DNA from: Williamsia faeni | GTDB lineage: Bacteria; Actinomycetota; Actinomycetes; Mycobacteriales; Mycobacteriaceae | Assembly: GCA_003202005.1 (NCBI GenBank) | Contig: QJJF01000007.1 | Coordinates: 177,054 to 241,053, forward strand | Length of the DNA stretch: 64,000 bases | Direction: 5' to 3' | In this document: one piece after another, positions 47,766-57,058 of the stretch | How the letters are laid out: each line of letters opens with the position of its first letter | Numbering within the stretch: position 1 is the first letter of the stretch | Translations under genes and position numbers: made by a program | Notes under the pieces: generated by a model | Told to the model about the DNA's origin: nothing | The model's input: only the letters and a program-made list of their open reading frames with translations | The model's database searches: none

Positions 47766-49127
47766 GTGGTGACCGGACGAGGCATTGAGATTCGAAATCC
47801 GGTGGACACCGACTCCGACAGTTCAGCGTCGAACAAGCAGGAACCAACAGTAGAAACCCGTCCCGAACGGACCGTGCGATGGCCGGCCGCCATGGTCGTG
47901 ATCTCGTTCGGGTTGGGGCTGATAGCCCTGTGGCTTCAGAATCTGGCGGTTCCGCTGGACGAACCCTATTGGGGTATCTTCGGCAACCAGCTCGACCTCG
48001 AGGTCTACCGGCAGGGCGCCCAGGCCGTCCTCGACGGGCACCGGCTGTACGAGGCCAAGCTCGTCGGGGTCATGGACTACACCTACGCCCCGGTATCGGT
48101 GTTCGTCTTCGTTCCATTTGCGCTGATGACTGTCGAGATCGCCAAGGTCGTGTGGATGGCGTGCACATTCATCGCGCTGTACTTCGTGATGACACTGAGC
48201 TTTCGGAGCCTCGGATACCGGATCACCTGGCCGGTGCGGAGCATGGCGCTGTCCCTGGTGATGATCGCCACGTTGATGGAGCCGGTGCGCACGACGATGT
48301 GGTACGGCCAGATCAACGTCTTCCTGATGTTGTTGATCCTGTGGGACCTGCTGCGCGACAAGGACAGTCGGCTGCGTGGTCTGGGTGTCGGGATCGCTGC
48401 CGGCATCAAACTGACGCCCCTGATCTTCGTGTTCTATCTGGCGATCAACCGGAACTGGCGGTCGGTCATCGTTGCCTGCGCCGGTTTCGTCGGGACCGTG
48501 GTGCTCGGTTTCCTCGTGATGCCGCGGGACTCCTGGAAGTACTGGAGCGGCACCTTCGTCGACTCCGAGCGGGTGGGTGCGCCCAACACCGTCGGGAATC
48601 AATCCATTCGCGGCGCACTGGCGAATCTGTGGCAGACCGACAACCCCAACATCCTCGCGTGGGGCACGTTGGCGCTCGCGGCGTTGGTGCTGGGCATGGT
48701 CGCGGCCTCCCTCGCACATCGCGCGGGGCACGAACTCCTGGCCATCACCCTGGTCGGTATGACGGGCGCCGTGGTGTCACCGATGTCGTGGGGACACCAC
48801 TGGGTGTGGGTGGTCCCCCTGCTGGTGATCGCGGTCCACCTGATGCTGTCGGCGCGGACAACCGCGCTGCGGGTCCTCGCTGCCGTCGGCGTGGTGGCGT
48901 TGCTGCTCACCACCTTCGTCTGGCGCACCTACCGGGGATATCCGGTGGAGCAGATCGAGCGGGTCCTGCCCGACGGATACTTCACCGGGCTGTTCCACAA
49001 GTTCGGCATCACCTGGCTCCGCTGGTTCACCTACGACCCCTACAACTGGCTGTTCCTGGTGGTCGCCGTGATCAGCATCATCTGCCTCACGGCAAGGCGC
49101 CCGGCCGATCGGGTATCGGCGGGCTAA
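47766..49127 (+). CDS. GT87-family (DUF2029) mannosyltransferase-like membrane protein
   Basis: About 453 residues, ten or more TM helices, GT-C fold. NQLDLEVYRQGAQAVLDGHRL (extracytoplasmic loop with the candidate catalytic aspartate) and MWYGQINVFLMLLILWDLL are the GT87 signatures; WGHHWVW occurs later. Such enzymes add alpha-1,2-mannose or similar residues to lipoglycans from polyprenyl-phosphate sugars. Several GTG starts are possible (47766, 47769, 47802). The next gene is a close paralogue on the same strand. Confidence 0.85.
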   Translation: MVTGRGIEIRNPVDTDSDSSASNKQEPTVETRPERTVRWPAAMVVISFGLGLIALWLQNLAVPLDEPYWGIFGNQLDLEVYRQGAQAVLDGHRLYEAKLVGVMDYTYAPVSVFVFVPFALMTVEIAKVVWMACTFIALYFVMTLSFRSLGYRITWPVRSMALSLVMIATLMEPVRTTMWYGQINVFLMLLILWDLLRDKDSRLRGLGVGIAAGIKLTPLIFVFYLAINRNWRSVIVACAGFVGTVVLGFLVMPRDSWKYWSGTFVDSERVGAPNTVGNQSIRGALANLWQTDNPNILAWGTLALAALVLGMVAASLAHRAGHELLAITLVGMTGAVVSPMSWGHHWVWVVPLLVIAVHLMLSARTTALRVLAAVGVVALLLTTFVWRTYRGYPVEQIERVLPDGYFTGLFHKFGITWLRWFTYDPYNWLFLVVAVISIICLTARRPADRVSAG

Positions 49128-49166
49128 CATCTTTGGCGAAGTGACTGGATTGGAGGAAGGCGGACA

Positions 49167-50522
49167 GTGACCATTCACGACGCCACGACTCCGGCGACGC
49201 GTATACGTTTTCCGACCAGTCCCTGGCTACTCGCCGGGTTCGTGGTCGGCGCGATCATCGCCGTCTACGTCCAGCTCACCATCATCCCGCTCGACACCAA
49301 GGTCTTCGGTCTCTTCGAGAATCAGGTGGACCTGCGCGTCTACCGTCAGGGTGCGTTGCACCTGATGGATGGACAGCCGCTGTACGAGGCGCCGATGCTG
49401 CGAAACGGGCTGCTCTACACCTACACCCCGTTCTCGGCGATCGTCTTCCTGCCGTTCGCGTGGCTTGATGTCCCCCCGGCCGAATTGCTGTGGACTGCGT
49501 TGATCTTCGCGGCCCTGTTCTATGTGATCGTCGCGTCATTTCGGAGCCTGCGCTACCGCGTCGACTGGCGCTTGCTGATCGTCTCCGCCTCGCTGGTGTG
49601 TGGCTCGTCGTTGCTCGAACCGGTTCGGACCACCATCTGGTACGGACAGATCAACGTCTTCCTGATGGCGATCGTGATGTGGGATCTCTTGCGTCCGGAC
49701 GGCAGTCGGCTCAAGGGGATCGGCGTCGGTATCGCGGCGGGTGTCAAACTCACGCCGGGCTTCTTCATCATCTACCTCGCGATCACCCGGCGCCGGCAGG
49801 CCGTTGTTGTTGCGGTCGGCACCATCGTGGCCACGATGGTCATCGGGTTCCTCGCCACACCGGGGCAGTCGTGGAAGTACTGGACCGATCGTGTCATCAA
49901 CTCCGACCGGGTCGGACCGACCGATGCACCCAGCAATCAATCGATCACCGGCGCACTGGCCGCCACGTTCAGGACCGCAGACCCGAACCAGGTGTTGTGG
50001 GCGGTCTTGGTGATCGTCGCGATGGCACTCGGGATGTCCGCGGCCTGCGTCGCGCACCGGCACGGGCAGGAACTCCTGGCGCTGTGCCTGACCGGCATGA
50101 CGGCGACGACGGTCTCCCCGTTCAGCTGGGGACACCACTGGGTGTGGTTCGTGCCGTTGCTCGTCTACCTGGTCCATCTCCCCATCGCGGCATGGCGCGC
50201 CGGCCGGACCCGGCTGCTGGCGGTGACGCTCTTGCTTCCGGCAGCGCTGTACGCGACGGTGTTCGTCTGGCGGTTCCACCTTCCCGAAGGGGCGATGGGG
50301 TTCAAGCCGTTCTACGCGACGGGAATGTTCATGAGACCGTTCCCCGACTGGTTGGAGTGGTTCTCGTCCGAACCATATCTGTGGGTCTTCGGGGTGACCG
50401 CGACGGCGACTCTGATCCTGTGGGGCCCGGCCGAGTTCCGGCGGTCGCGGACGCCGAAGCCTGCACCTCGACTCGATCGAAGTCCGCTGGCCGATCCCGC
50501 GCCCGTCGGACCGCGCCGGTAG
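49167..50522 (+). CDS. GT87-family (DUF2029) mannosyltransferase-like protein (paralogue)
   Basis: 451 residues; GTG after GGAGGAAGG. It shares block after block with the upstream gene: NQVDLRVYRQGALHLMDGQP, EPVRTTIWYGQINVFLM, WDLLR, LKGIGVGIAAGVKLTP, SWKYW, and WGHHWVWFVP. Tandem duplication is evident. Same predicted role in lipomannan/lipoarabinomannan-type synthesis at the outer face of the membrane. The C-terminal 40 residues are charged and Pro-rich. It ends 9 bp before dnaX. Confidence 0.86.
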   Translation: MTIHDATTPATRIRFPTSPWLLAGFVVGAIIAVYVQLTIIPLDTKVFGLFENQVDLRVYRQGALHLMDGQPLYEAPMLRNGLLYTYTPFSAIVFLPFAWLDVPPAELLWTALIFAALFYVIVASFRSLRYRVDWRLLIVSASLVCGSSLLEPVRTTIWYGQINVFLMAIVMWDLLRPDGSRLKGIGVGIAAGVKLTPGFFIIYLAITRRRQAVVVAVGTIVATMVIGFLATPGQSWKYWTDRVINSDRVGPTDAPSNQSITGALAATFRTADPNQVLWAVLVIVAMALGMSAACVAHRHGQELLALCLTGMTATTVSPFSWGHHWVWFVPLLVYLVHLPIAAWRAGRTRLLAVTLLLPAALYATVFVWRFHLPEGAMGFKPFYATGMFMRPFPDWLEWFSSEPYLWVFGVTATATLILWGPAEFRRSRTPKPAPRLDRSPLADPAPVGPRR

Positions 50523-50531
50523 TCTCGCAGC

Positions 50532-52712
50532 GTGGCTCTATACCGGACTTATCGCCCCGCAACCTTCGCCGAAGTTGTCGGGCAGGAGCATGTCACCGAG
50601 CCCTTGGGTGTGGCCCTGAACTCCGGCCGGATCAACCATGCGTATCTGTTCTCGGGACCGCGTGGTTGCGGTAAGACGTCGTCCGCCCGGATCCTGGCCC
50701 GGTCCCTGAACTGTGTGGACGGACCGACCTCATCGCCCTGTGGGGTGTGCTCGTCCTGTGTGGCGCTGGGTCCGGGTGGTCCGGGCAACATGGACGTGAT
50801 CGAACTCGACGCCGCCAGCCACGGTGGTGTCGACGACACCCGGGAACTGCGCGATCAGGCGTTCTACGCGCCGGCCGAGTCGCGCTACCGGGTGTTCATC
50901 ATCGACGAGGCCCACATGGTCAGCAACGCGGGATTCAACGCGCTGCTCAAGATCGTGGAGGAACCGCCAGAGCACCTGATTTTCATCTTCGCCACCACCG
51001 AGCCGGAGAAGGTCCTGCCGACCATCCGGTCGCGCACCCATCACTACCCGTTCCGGTTGCTGGCCCCGGCAACGATGCGCGGTCTGCTCGAACGGATCTG
51101 CGCGAGCGAACATGTCACCGTCGAACCCGCCGTGTTCCCGCTGGTGATCCGTGCCGGCGGTGGTTCGCCGCGTGACTCTCTCAGCGTGCTCGACCAGTTG
51201 CTGGCCGGTGCCGGACCGGAGGGCGTCACCTATCAGCGCGCGCTGGCACTGCTGGGTGTCACCGATGTGGCCTTGATCGACGATGCCGTCAACGCACTTG
51301 CCGACCAGGACGGGGCCGCGCTGTTCGGGACGGTCGAGGCCGTGGTGGATGCCGGTCACGATCCCCGGCGGTTTGCCGTCGATCTGCTCGACCGACTACG
51401 GGATCTGATCCTGATGAATGCGGTCCCCGACGCCGCGCAACGCGGGCTCGTCGAGGCGCCGGACGATCAGGTGGAGCAGATGGTGGCCCAGGTCGCGCGG
51501 CTCGAAGCGGGCACCCTGACCCGCTTCGCCGAGACCGTCCACGACGCACTGGGGGAGATGCGCGGGACCACATCCCCGCGACTGCTCCTGGAAGTGATGT
51601 GCGCCCGGATGTTGCTGCCTGCCTCGTCCGATGCGGAATCGGGTGTGCTGCAACGGATCGAGCGCATCGAGTCGCAGCTTGCCAACGGCGTGGTCGCCGC
51701 CCCGGCGGTGAGTACGTCTGCATCGGCGCCCGTCATTCCGGCGGCCGCGCCGATCGACGCGGCGGCCTCGAAGTTCGTCCGGCCGTCGCAACGCAAGCCG
51801 CAAGACGATGCCGCTGAATCGGAGTCGGACACCCCGACATCAACACCGACTCCAGAACCCGAACCGGCTCCCGTGCCGCAGCCTGAACCCGTACCGGCAC
51901 CCGAGTCCGCTCCCGAGGCTGCGCCGGTCCCGGAACCCGAACCGGTGCGTACGCCTGCACCCCAACCGGTTTCGGTGGCATCTGAACCACAGTCGGTACC
52001 TGAACCGGAGCCGGCGCGTGAGCCTGAGCCGGCGTCGCCGTTCGACGACATCCCGCCGCCGCCTGAACCTGATTTCGAACCCGAACCCGAGCCTTTCGGT
52101 GAGCCCGGCCCGCGAGTCGAACCGAAGCCCTTGGTCGCATCGGGTGGTCTGGATCTGGCTGCGGTGCAGGCGAAGTGGCAAGAGGTCCGGTCTGCGGTCC
52201 GCATTGCCAACAAGGTGACCGAGGTGATGCTCTCGGGTGCCTCGGTCCGCGGCGTCGACGGCAGCACCCTGATCCTGACCCACGATTCGCAGCCGCTGGT
52301 TCAGCGGTTGAGCTCACAACACGCGGTGGATGTGATCACCGCGGCGATGTCGCAGGTGTTCGGCGGTGATTGGCAGGTCCAGGTGCATCCGGCATCGGCG
52401 ATGCCCGCGATGCCGAAACCTCAGGCGGCACAGACCGATACCCGCAAGCCGGAGGCGAAGCAGGCTACTTACACCAGGCCGAGTCGTGGTTCGGCGGGGT
52501 CCGGTTCACGTGAAGAAGAGGCACCTGAACCGGAGCCTGAACCGGAACCGGAACCTGCCCCTGATCCGGTCAAGGACGAAGATCTCACCGACGCCGAACG
52601 TGACGAGATGATCGCCACCGCACGCAATTCCACACCGGACCCGCGCGAGGATCCCGAGCAGATCGCGATCGCTTTGCTGACGAGCGAGCTCGGCGCAACG
52701 CCGATCAACTAG
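50532..52712 (+). CDS. dnaX: DNA polymerase III gamma/tau subunit
   Basis: 726 residues, clamp-loader ATPase. Walker A GPRGCGKTSSAR (about 37-48), zinc-module cysteines in CVDGPTSSPCGVCSSC (about 58-73), Walker B region IIDEAHMVSNAGFNALLK and the arginine-finger helix IRSRTHHYPFR. After about residue 390 a long Pro/Glu-rich linker (EPEPAPVPQPEPVP-like repeats, to about 535) precedes a C-terminal polymerase-binding domain (WQEVRSAVRIANKVTEVML). I see no obvious A/T slippery site for a gamma form. GTG start, close behind the GT87 gene. Confidence 0.95.
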   Translation: MALYRTYRPATFAEVVGQEHVTEPLGVALNSGRINHAYLFSGPRGCGKTSSARILARSLNCVDGPTSSPCGVCSSCVALGPGGPGNMDVIELDAASHGGVDDTRELRDQAFYAPAESRYRVFIIDEAHMVSNAGFNALLKIVEEPPEHLIFIFATTEPEKVLPTIRSRTHHYPFRLLAPATMRGLLERICASEHVTVEPAVFPLVIRAGGGSPRDSLSVLDQLLAGAGPEGVTYQRALALLGVTDVALIDDAVNALADQDGAALFGTVEAVVDAGHDPRRFAVDLLDRLRDLILMNAVPDAAQRGLVEAPDDQVEQMVAQVARLEAGTLTRFAETVHDALGEMRGTTSPRLLLEVMCARMLLPASSDAESGVLQRIERIESQLANGVVAAPAVSTSASAPVIPAAAPIDAAASKFVRPSQRKPQDDAAESESDTPTSTPTPEPEPAPVPQPEPVPAPESAPEAAPVPEPEPVRTPAPQPVSVASEPQSVPEPEPAREPEPASPFDDIPPPPEPDFEPEPEPFGEPGPRVEPKPLVASGGLDLAAVQAKWQEVRSAVRIANKVTEVMLSGASVRGVDGSTLILTHDSQPLVQRLSSQHAVDVITAAMSQVFGGDWQVQVHPASAMPAMPKPQAAQTDTRKPEAKQATYTRPSRGSAGSGSREEEAPEPEPEPEPEPAPDPVKDEDLTDAERDEMIATARNSTPDPREDPEQIAIALLTSELGATPIN

Positions 52713-52731
52713 CGTCCCGTCGCCTGCGCGA

Positions 52732-52799
52732 CAAACCCACCAGAAGCAGTCAAACCCACACGTTGCAACGTGTGGGTTTGACTGAAACTGCTGGGTTTG
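52732..52799. terminator. 68-bp inverted repeat between dnaX and tmsB
   Basis: The core 52747-52784 is a perfect 38-bp palindrome centred on CGTTGCAACG. Outer flanks CAAACCCA (52732-52739) and TGGGTTTG (52792-52799) pair as well, leaving a short mismatched interior. It lies between convergent genes and should act as a bidirectional terminator. Confidence 0.8.
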
Positions 52800-52805
52800 T
52801 GGAGA

Positions 52806-54131
52806 TCAGGCCTGCCACCACGGGCGTAGCGGAAGCCCACCGTTGCTGCCCTTGTCGTCGAGCTTGACGGCCAGCACCTGGTGGAGCTGAATGATGTTGC
52901 GATCGAATCCGAGTCGGCAGCCGGCCATGTACAGACCCCACAGCCGGGCAGTGCTCTCGCCGACTTCCTCGACCGCCGCATCCCAGTTCTCGACGAGGTT
53001 CCTGTTCCAGTCACGCAGCGTCATCGCATAGTGGTCTCGCAGGTTCTCCTCGTGGAGCACTTCCATCGAACCGACGTCCTGGATGGCCGAGATGATCTTG
53101 CCCGAACCGGTGAGCTCACCGTCGGGGAACACGTAGCGGTCGATGAACGGTCCGGCTCTGTGTCTCGTCGCGTTGTCCCGGCGGGTGATGCAGTGGTTCA
53201 TCAGGATTCCGCCGTCACGCAGCTTGGCGCGGATGAACTTGAAGTACGAGCGGTAGTTGGCGACGCCGATGTGTTCGGTCAGTCCGATGGACGAGACCGC
53301 GTCGAAGCCCTCTTCGGTGACGTCGCGGTAGTCACTGTGCCGGACCTCGGCGAACTCGGTCAGGCCTTCGTCGATGATGGCCTGCTGCGCCCACTGGGCT
53401 TGTTCCTTGGAGAGGGTCACACCGATCACGTGGACGCCGCGCCGGGCGGCGTACCGCACCATTGATCCCCAGCCGCAACCGATGTCGAGCAACCGGTCAC
53501 CGGGCTTGAGCCTCAGCTTTTCGAAGATCAGGCGGTACTTGTTGCTCTGCGCCTCTTCCAGGCTGGCTTCCAGGTTCGGGTAGCAGGCACAGGTGTAGGT
53601 CATCGACGGCCCGAGCACCAGTTCGTAGAAGGCGTTCGAGACGTCGTAGTGATAGTGGATCGCTTCGGCGTCGCGGGACTTGCTGTGCCGCAGACCTTCC
53701 GCGATCCGTCGCCACCGCGGCAGTTGCTCCTGCGGGGGCGGGGCGATCGGCTTGAAGTGTTCGAGACCGATCGACCGGGTGATCTGGGCCATCGTCCGGG
53801 CCGGCGGCCGGGTGAAATGGAGGTCCTCGGCGAGCGCACGGAGTGCTTCGTACGGATCGCCCCCGTGTGCGCCGTGCAGCTTGAGGTCGCCGGCGACGTA
53901 GGCGCGGGCCATGCCGAGGTCGCCGGGAGCTGTTGCGAGGTAGGTGGTTCCCCGTGGTGTCAACAACTCGAAGCCGAATTCGGAATCTTCCGGACCGGCC
54001 GAGCTGCCGTCATACGCGGTCACGCGCACCTTGAGGTCGCCGCCGGTCAACGCCTCGACAACTTCGGCCAAGCTGAGCTTGGGACCCACCACCGATCCGG
54101 AAGTTAGGTCATTTTCCTTGAATGTCGTCAC
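52806..54131 (-). CDS. tmsB: Cyclopropane/10-methyl fatty acid methyltransferase (TmsB/BfaB type)
   Basis: 441 residues. The CFA-synthase core includes AIHYHYDVSNAFYELVLGPS, the SAM motif LLDIGCGWGSMVRYAARRG (about 208-226) and GLTEHIGVANY. A long N-terminal domain (about 160 residues) is typical of Rv3720-type enzymes. It is predicted to methylenate the delta-9 double bond of oleoyl phospholipid, giving 10-methylene stearate, the precursor of tuberculostearic acid. The ATG overlaps the stop of the FAD gene upstream (ATGA), so the two act as a pair. Confidence 0.88.
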   Translation of the reverse strand: MTTFKENDLTSGSVVGPKLSLAEVVEALTGGDLKVRVTAYDGSSAGPEDSEFGFELLTPRGTTYLATAPGDLGMARAYVAGDLKLHGAHGGDPYEALRALAEDLHFTRPPARTMAQITRSIGLEHFKPIAPPPQEQLPRWRRIAEGLRHSKSRDAEAIHYHYDVSNAFYELVLGPSMTYTCACYPNLEASLEEAQSNKYRLIFEKLRLKPGDRLLDIGCGWGSMVRYAARRGVHVIGVTLSKEQAQWAQQAIIDEGLTEFAEVRHSDYRDVTEEGFDAVSSIGLTEHIGVANYRSYFKFIRAKLRDGGILMNHCITRRDNATRHRAGPFIDRYVFPDGELTGSGKIISAIQDVGSMEVLHEENLRDHYAMTLRDWNRNLVENWDAAVEEVGESTARLWGLYMAGCRLGFDRNIIQLHQVLAVKLDDKGSNGGLPLRPWWQA

Positions 54132-55540
54132 TGACGTTGCACCGCCTTCGCATAGAGGTCGAGGAGCCGCGACCCGGGATCATAGTGTTTCTTCAACAAG
54201 CGGTAAGACTCACCGCCGTAGAGTTCATCGAACTCTTCTTTGCCGTAAAAAGACTCGGAATACAACGATTTGTGACCGCCGAGTTCGGAGACCTTTATCT
54301 CGATCTGACGGTTTGCGTACCCCTCGGGCTGACCTTCGCGCTTCGGCACCGCCGACCAGAAGCCCACATTGACGTAGGTCCGCCGGGGTTTGAGGGGATA
54401 TAGCGGCCATGGCCGATTCGTATCGGCGCCGGGCAATGCCGGATCCCGAAGTCGCAGCGGGCAGAGCCAGATCGGTTCGATCGGGATGTTCTCGAGGAAC
54501 CAGTGAACGAATTGCGCGGTGTGCTCGATCGGCACCTCGATGTCCTGGACCACTCGTTCGCCGGGGGGCAGGCCTTTGCGGGCGTTGAGCTTGTCACCGA
54601 CGTTGAATCGATGATCGAGGGCGATCAGTTTCCAGTAGAAGCTGCTGCGCAACAGCTTTTTGGGCCAGAACCGCCGGATACGCGGGTTCTGCGCACCGAA
54701 CGCCCGGGAACACCAGAACCAGTCGGTGTCCCACCGCCAGAGGTAATCAGAGATGGTGAGACGGTCGCGGATCGGCGTCGAGTCCGCGGAGTGCCGGATG
54801 GACCGGTAGAAGATCTGGTCGCCGGTGTAGTCACTGACCGGGCCCGCCGTGGTGGTCTGACGGCCCAGGATCAGGTAGCTCTCGGTGGCCGACAACACCA
54901 CACCGTCAAGGTAATCCACGCGTTCGCCATCGAACTCACCGTTGTCGACGATCTGTGTCATCGCCGTCTGGAGTTCGTCGAGCGCGGTGAACCGGACGTG
55001 CCGCAGGTCGACGTACGGTGCGACCTCCTCGAGTTCGATCCGCAGTCGCGTCGAATAGCCAAGCGTGCCGTAGGAATTGGGGAACCCGAAGAACAGATCC
55101 GAGTTCTCGCTGGTCGGTGAGGTGGTGACGATCTCGCCGGCTCCGGTGAGGATGTCGATCTCGACCACGGATTCATGCGGCATGCCATTGCGGAAGGACG
55201 TCGACTCGATACCGAGTCCGGTGACGGCGCCGCCGAGGGTGATCGTTTTCAGCTGCGGAACGACTTTGGGGGCGAGTCCGTACTTGAGGGTGGTGGCGAC
55301 GAGTTCCTCGTAGGTGCACATACCGGCGACATCCGCGGTGCGCGCGGCGACGTCGACAGAGATCACCTGGCCGAGTCCGGAGACGTCGAGGCCGGGGAAA
55401 GGATTCTTGGCGCGCTTTCGGAAGAGATTGGATGTTTTCTTGGCCAGACGGACCCTGCCCTCAGCAGGGATGGCCTGGTAGCTCGCCAACAACGTCGCGA
55501 CGCCTTCTTCGAAGGCAGCGCGACCGGACACGGAACCCAT
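54128..55540 (-). CDS. tmsA: FAD-dependent 10-methylene fatty acid reductase (TmsA/BfaA type)
   Basis: 470 residues, FAD_binding_4 (oxidase-like) domain. VISVDVAARTADVAGMCTYE and LKTITLGGAVTGLGIESTSF are the FAD-binding segments; FPNSYGTLGYSTRLRIEL follows. In mycobacteria this protein (Rv3719 type) reduces the methylene made by TmsB to a 10-methyl branch. ATG 55540 follows GAGGG; a GTG at 55552 is less likely. Divergent from the SRPBCC gene across 117 bp. Confidence 0.87.
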   Translation of the reverse strand: MGSVSGRAAFEEGVATLLASYQAIPAEGRVRLAKKTSNLFRKRAKNPFPGLDVSGLGQVISVDVAARTADVAGMCTYEELVATTLKYGLAPKVVPQLKTITLGGAVTGLGIESTSFRNGMPHESVVEIDILTGAGEIVTTSPTSENSDLFFGFPNSYGTLGYSTRLRIELEEVAPYVDLRHVRFTALDELQTAMTQIVDNGEFDGERVDYLDGVVLSATESYLILGRQTTTAGPVSDYTGDQIFYRSIRHSADSTPIRDRLTISDYLWRWDTDWFWCSRAFGAQNPRIRRFWPKKLLRSSFYWKLIALDHRFNVGDKLNARKGLPPGERVVQDIEVPIEHTAQFVHWFLENIPIEPIWLCPLRLRDPALPGADTNRPWPLYPLKPRRTYVNVGFWSAVPKREGQPEGYANRQIEIKVSELGGHKSLYSESFYGKEEFDELYGGESYRLLKKHYDPGSRLLDLYAKAVQRQ

Positions 55541-55657
55541 AACCCTCGGCACGCATTAGAGCCTAGGACCACCGCCTGGGACATGCCACTTCAGATGGCC
55601 GGTATGTCGTTCTGGCAGGCTCAAGGTCTACAGCTCACAAACCGGAAGGTGATATTC

Positions 55658-56098
55658 GTGGCACAGGTAACAGCATCACAGTCAATCGAGGTCAATGCCG
55701 CGCCCGAGCAGGTGCTGGCGGCGCTGTCGGACTACCAGACCGTGCGTCCGACCATCCTGCCTCCGCAGTACCTCGACTACGCCGTGGTCGAAGGTGGGGT
55801 CGGTGCCGGCACCGTCGCCAAGTGGACTCTGCAGGCCACGTCGAAGCGCTCGCGCAATGTGCAGGCCTCGGTGGATCAGGTGGGTTCGACGATCACCGAG
55901 ACCGACGCCAACTCGTCGATGATCACCACGTATCAGGTGCAGCCGCTGGGCACCGGCTCGAAGGTCACCACCGTCACCACCTGGCAGGGCGCCGGCGGTA
56001 TCGGTGGCTTTTTCGAGAAGATCTTTGCGCCCAAGGGCCTGGGGAAGATTCAGGCCGAACTGCTGGGAAATCTGAAGTCGCACGTCGAACGCGGCTGA
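55658..56098 (+). CDS. SRPBCC (polyketide cyclase-like) protein
   Basis: 146 residues from a GTG with GGAAGG upstream. SQSIEVNAAPEQVLAALSDY opens a START/Bet v 1-like fold; LGKIQAELLGNLKSHVERG is the closing long helix. Such folds bind hydrophobic ligands. The gene sits at the same place as Rv3718c beside the tmsAB homologues, hinting at lipid binding or transfer, but there is no direct evidence. Confidence 0.85.
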   Translation: MAQVTASQSIEVNAAPEQVLAALSDYQTVRPTILPPQYLDYAVVEGGVGAGTVAKWTLQATSKRSRNVQASVDQVGSTITETDANSSMITTYQVQPLGTGSKVTTVTTWQGAGGIGGFFEKIFAPKGLGKIQAELLGNLKSHVERG

Positions 56099-56128
56099 GC
56101 GGGCCACGCCCGGAGCACTGAGGCCCTC

Positions 56129-57046
56129 GTGAGGAACCGTCGACCGTCACCGCTGCCGCTGCGGGACGGTGTTGATGCGACCCGGGTGGTCCTGCGGTCT
56201 TCGGATGTCACGGTCGCCGAGGCGATGCTGGCCGCACCGGCCTGCGCGGGACTCTCTGTGGCCGACCTGTCGAATCGGGCCGCCGAGGGTGAGATCCGCG
56301 ACATCGCCGGCGACCGGGTCGATCTGGCCGCGCCCGCTCAGGTGGGTCGCCCGATCTACTTCTATCGAGATCTCCCCGACGAGACCGTGATCCCGTTCGA
56401 GATGCCGATCATCCACCTCGACGACAACCTGGTGGTGGTCGACAAACCGCATTTCCTGGCCACCATGCCCCGGGGTGCGCACGTGGTGCAGACGGCCCTC
56501 GTGCGGTTGCGGCGCGAGCTCGACAATCCACAGATCAGCCCCGTCCATCGGCTCGATCGGCTCACCGCGGGTGTGCTGATGTTCAGCCTGCGCCCGCAGG
56601 CCCGGGCGCCGTATCAGCTGTTGTTCGCCGACCGCCGCGTCGACAAGGAATACCGGGCGCGTGCCCCACTCTCCGGAGACGTGGAGCTACCCGTGACAAT
56701 CCGCAACCGCATCTTGAAGGACTCCGGTGACCTGCGGGCGCGGGTGGTTCCCGGTGAGGTGAACGCGATCTCCACCATCGACATCACCGATACCCACGGT
56801 GACCACGGCATCTATCGGCTGCTGCCCCAGACCGGTCGGACCCATCAGCTGCGGCTGCACATGTCCGGGCTGGGAATCCCGATCGACGGCGATCCGCTGT
56901 ATCCCGAGGTCCGGCCCGAGGTGGCCGCCGCTCCGGATCACGGTGACTTCTCCCGTCCGTTGCAGCTACTGGCCTACGCTGTGGAGTTCGACGACCCACT
57001 GACGCGGCAGCGCCGCCGATTCGAGAGCATCCGCACCCTGCGTTGA
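56129..57046 (+). CDS. RluA-family pseudouridine synthase
   Basis: 305 residues. The catalytic aspartate lies in SPVHRLDRLTAGVLMF (about 137-152); RRVDKEYRARAP and LPQTGRTHQLRLHMSGLGIP (about 233-252) are motifs II and III. An N-terminal extension (about 95 residues) might be an RNA-binding region; an S4 domain is not evident. rRNA versus tRNA target cannot be told. GTG start; 12 bp upstream of the next gene. Confidence 0.88.
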   Translation: MRNRRPSPLPLRDGVDATRVVLRSSDVTVAEAMLAAPACAGLSVADLSNRAAEGEIRDIAGDRVDLAAPAQVGRPIYFYRDLPDETVIPFEMPIIHLDDNLVVVDKPHFLATMPRGAHVVQTALVRLRRELDNPQISPVHRLDRLTAGVLMFSLRPQARAPYQLLFADRRVDKEYRARAPLSGDVELPVTIRNRILKDSGDLRARVVPGEVNAISTIDITDTHGDHGIYRLLPQTGRTHQLRLHMSGLGIPIDGDPLYPEVRPEVAAAPDHGDFSRPLQLLAYAVEFDDPLTRQRRRFESIRTLR

Positions 57047-57058
57047 AGGAGGCCTCAC

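Noticed and set aside
51840..52130. Repeated CCTGAACC/CCCGAACC-like units resembling a satellite or CRISPR
   Set aside because: They encode the Pro-Glu linker of DnaX, are in frame and have no spacer structure.
50532..52712. Programmed frameshift for a gamma form of DnaX
   Set aside because: I see no A-rich slippery heptamer or convincing downstream stem in the linker region.
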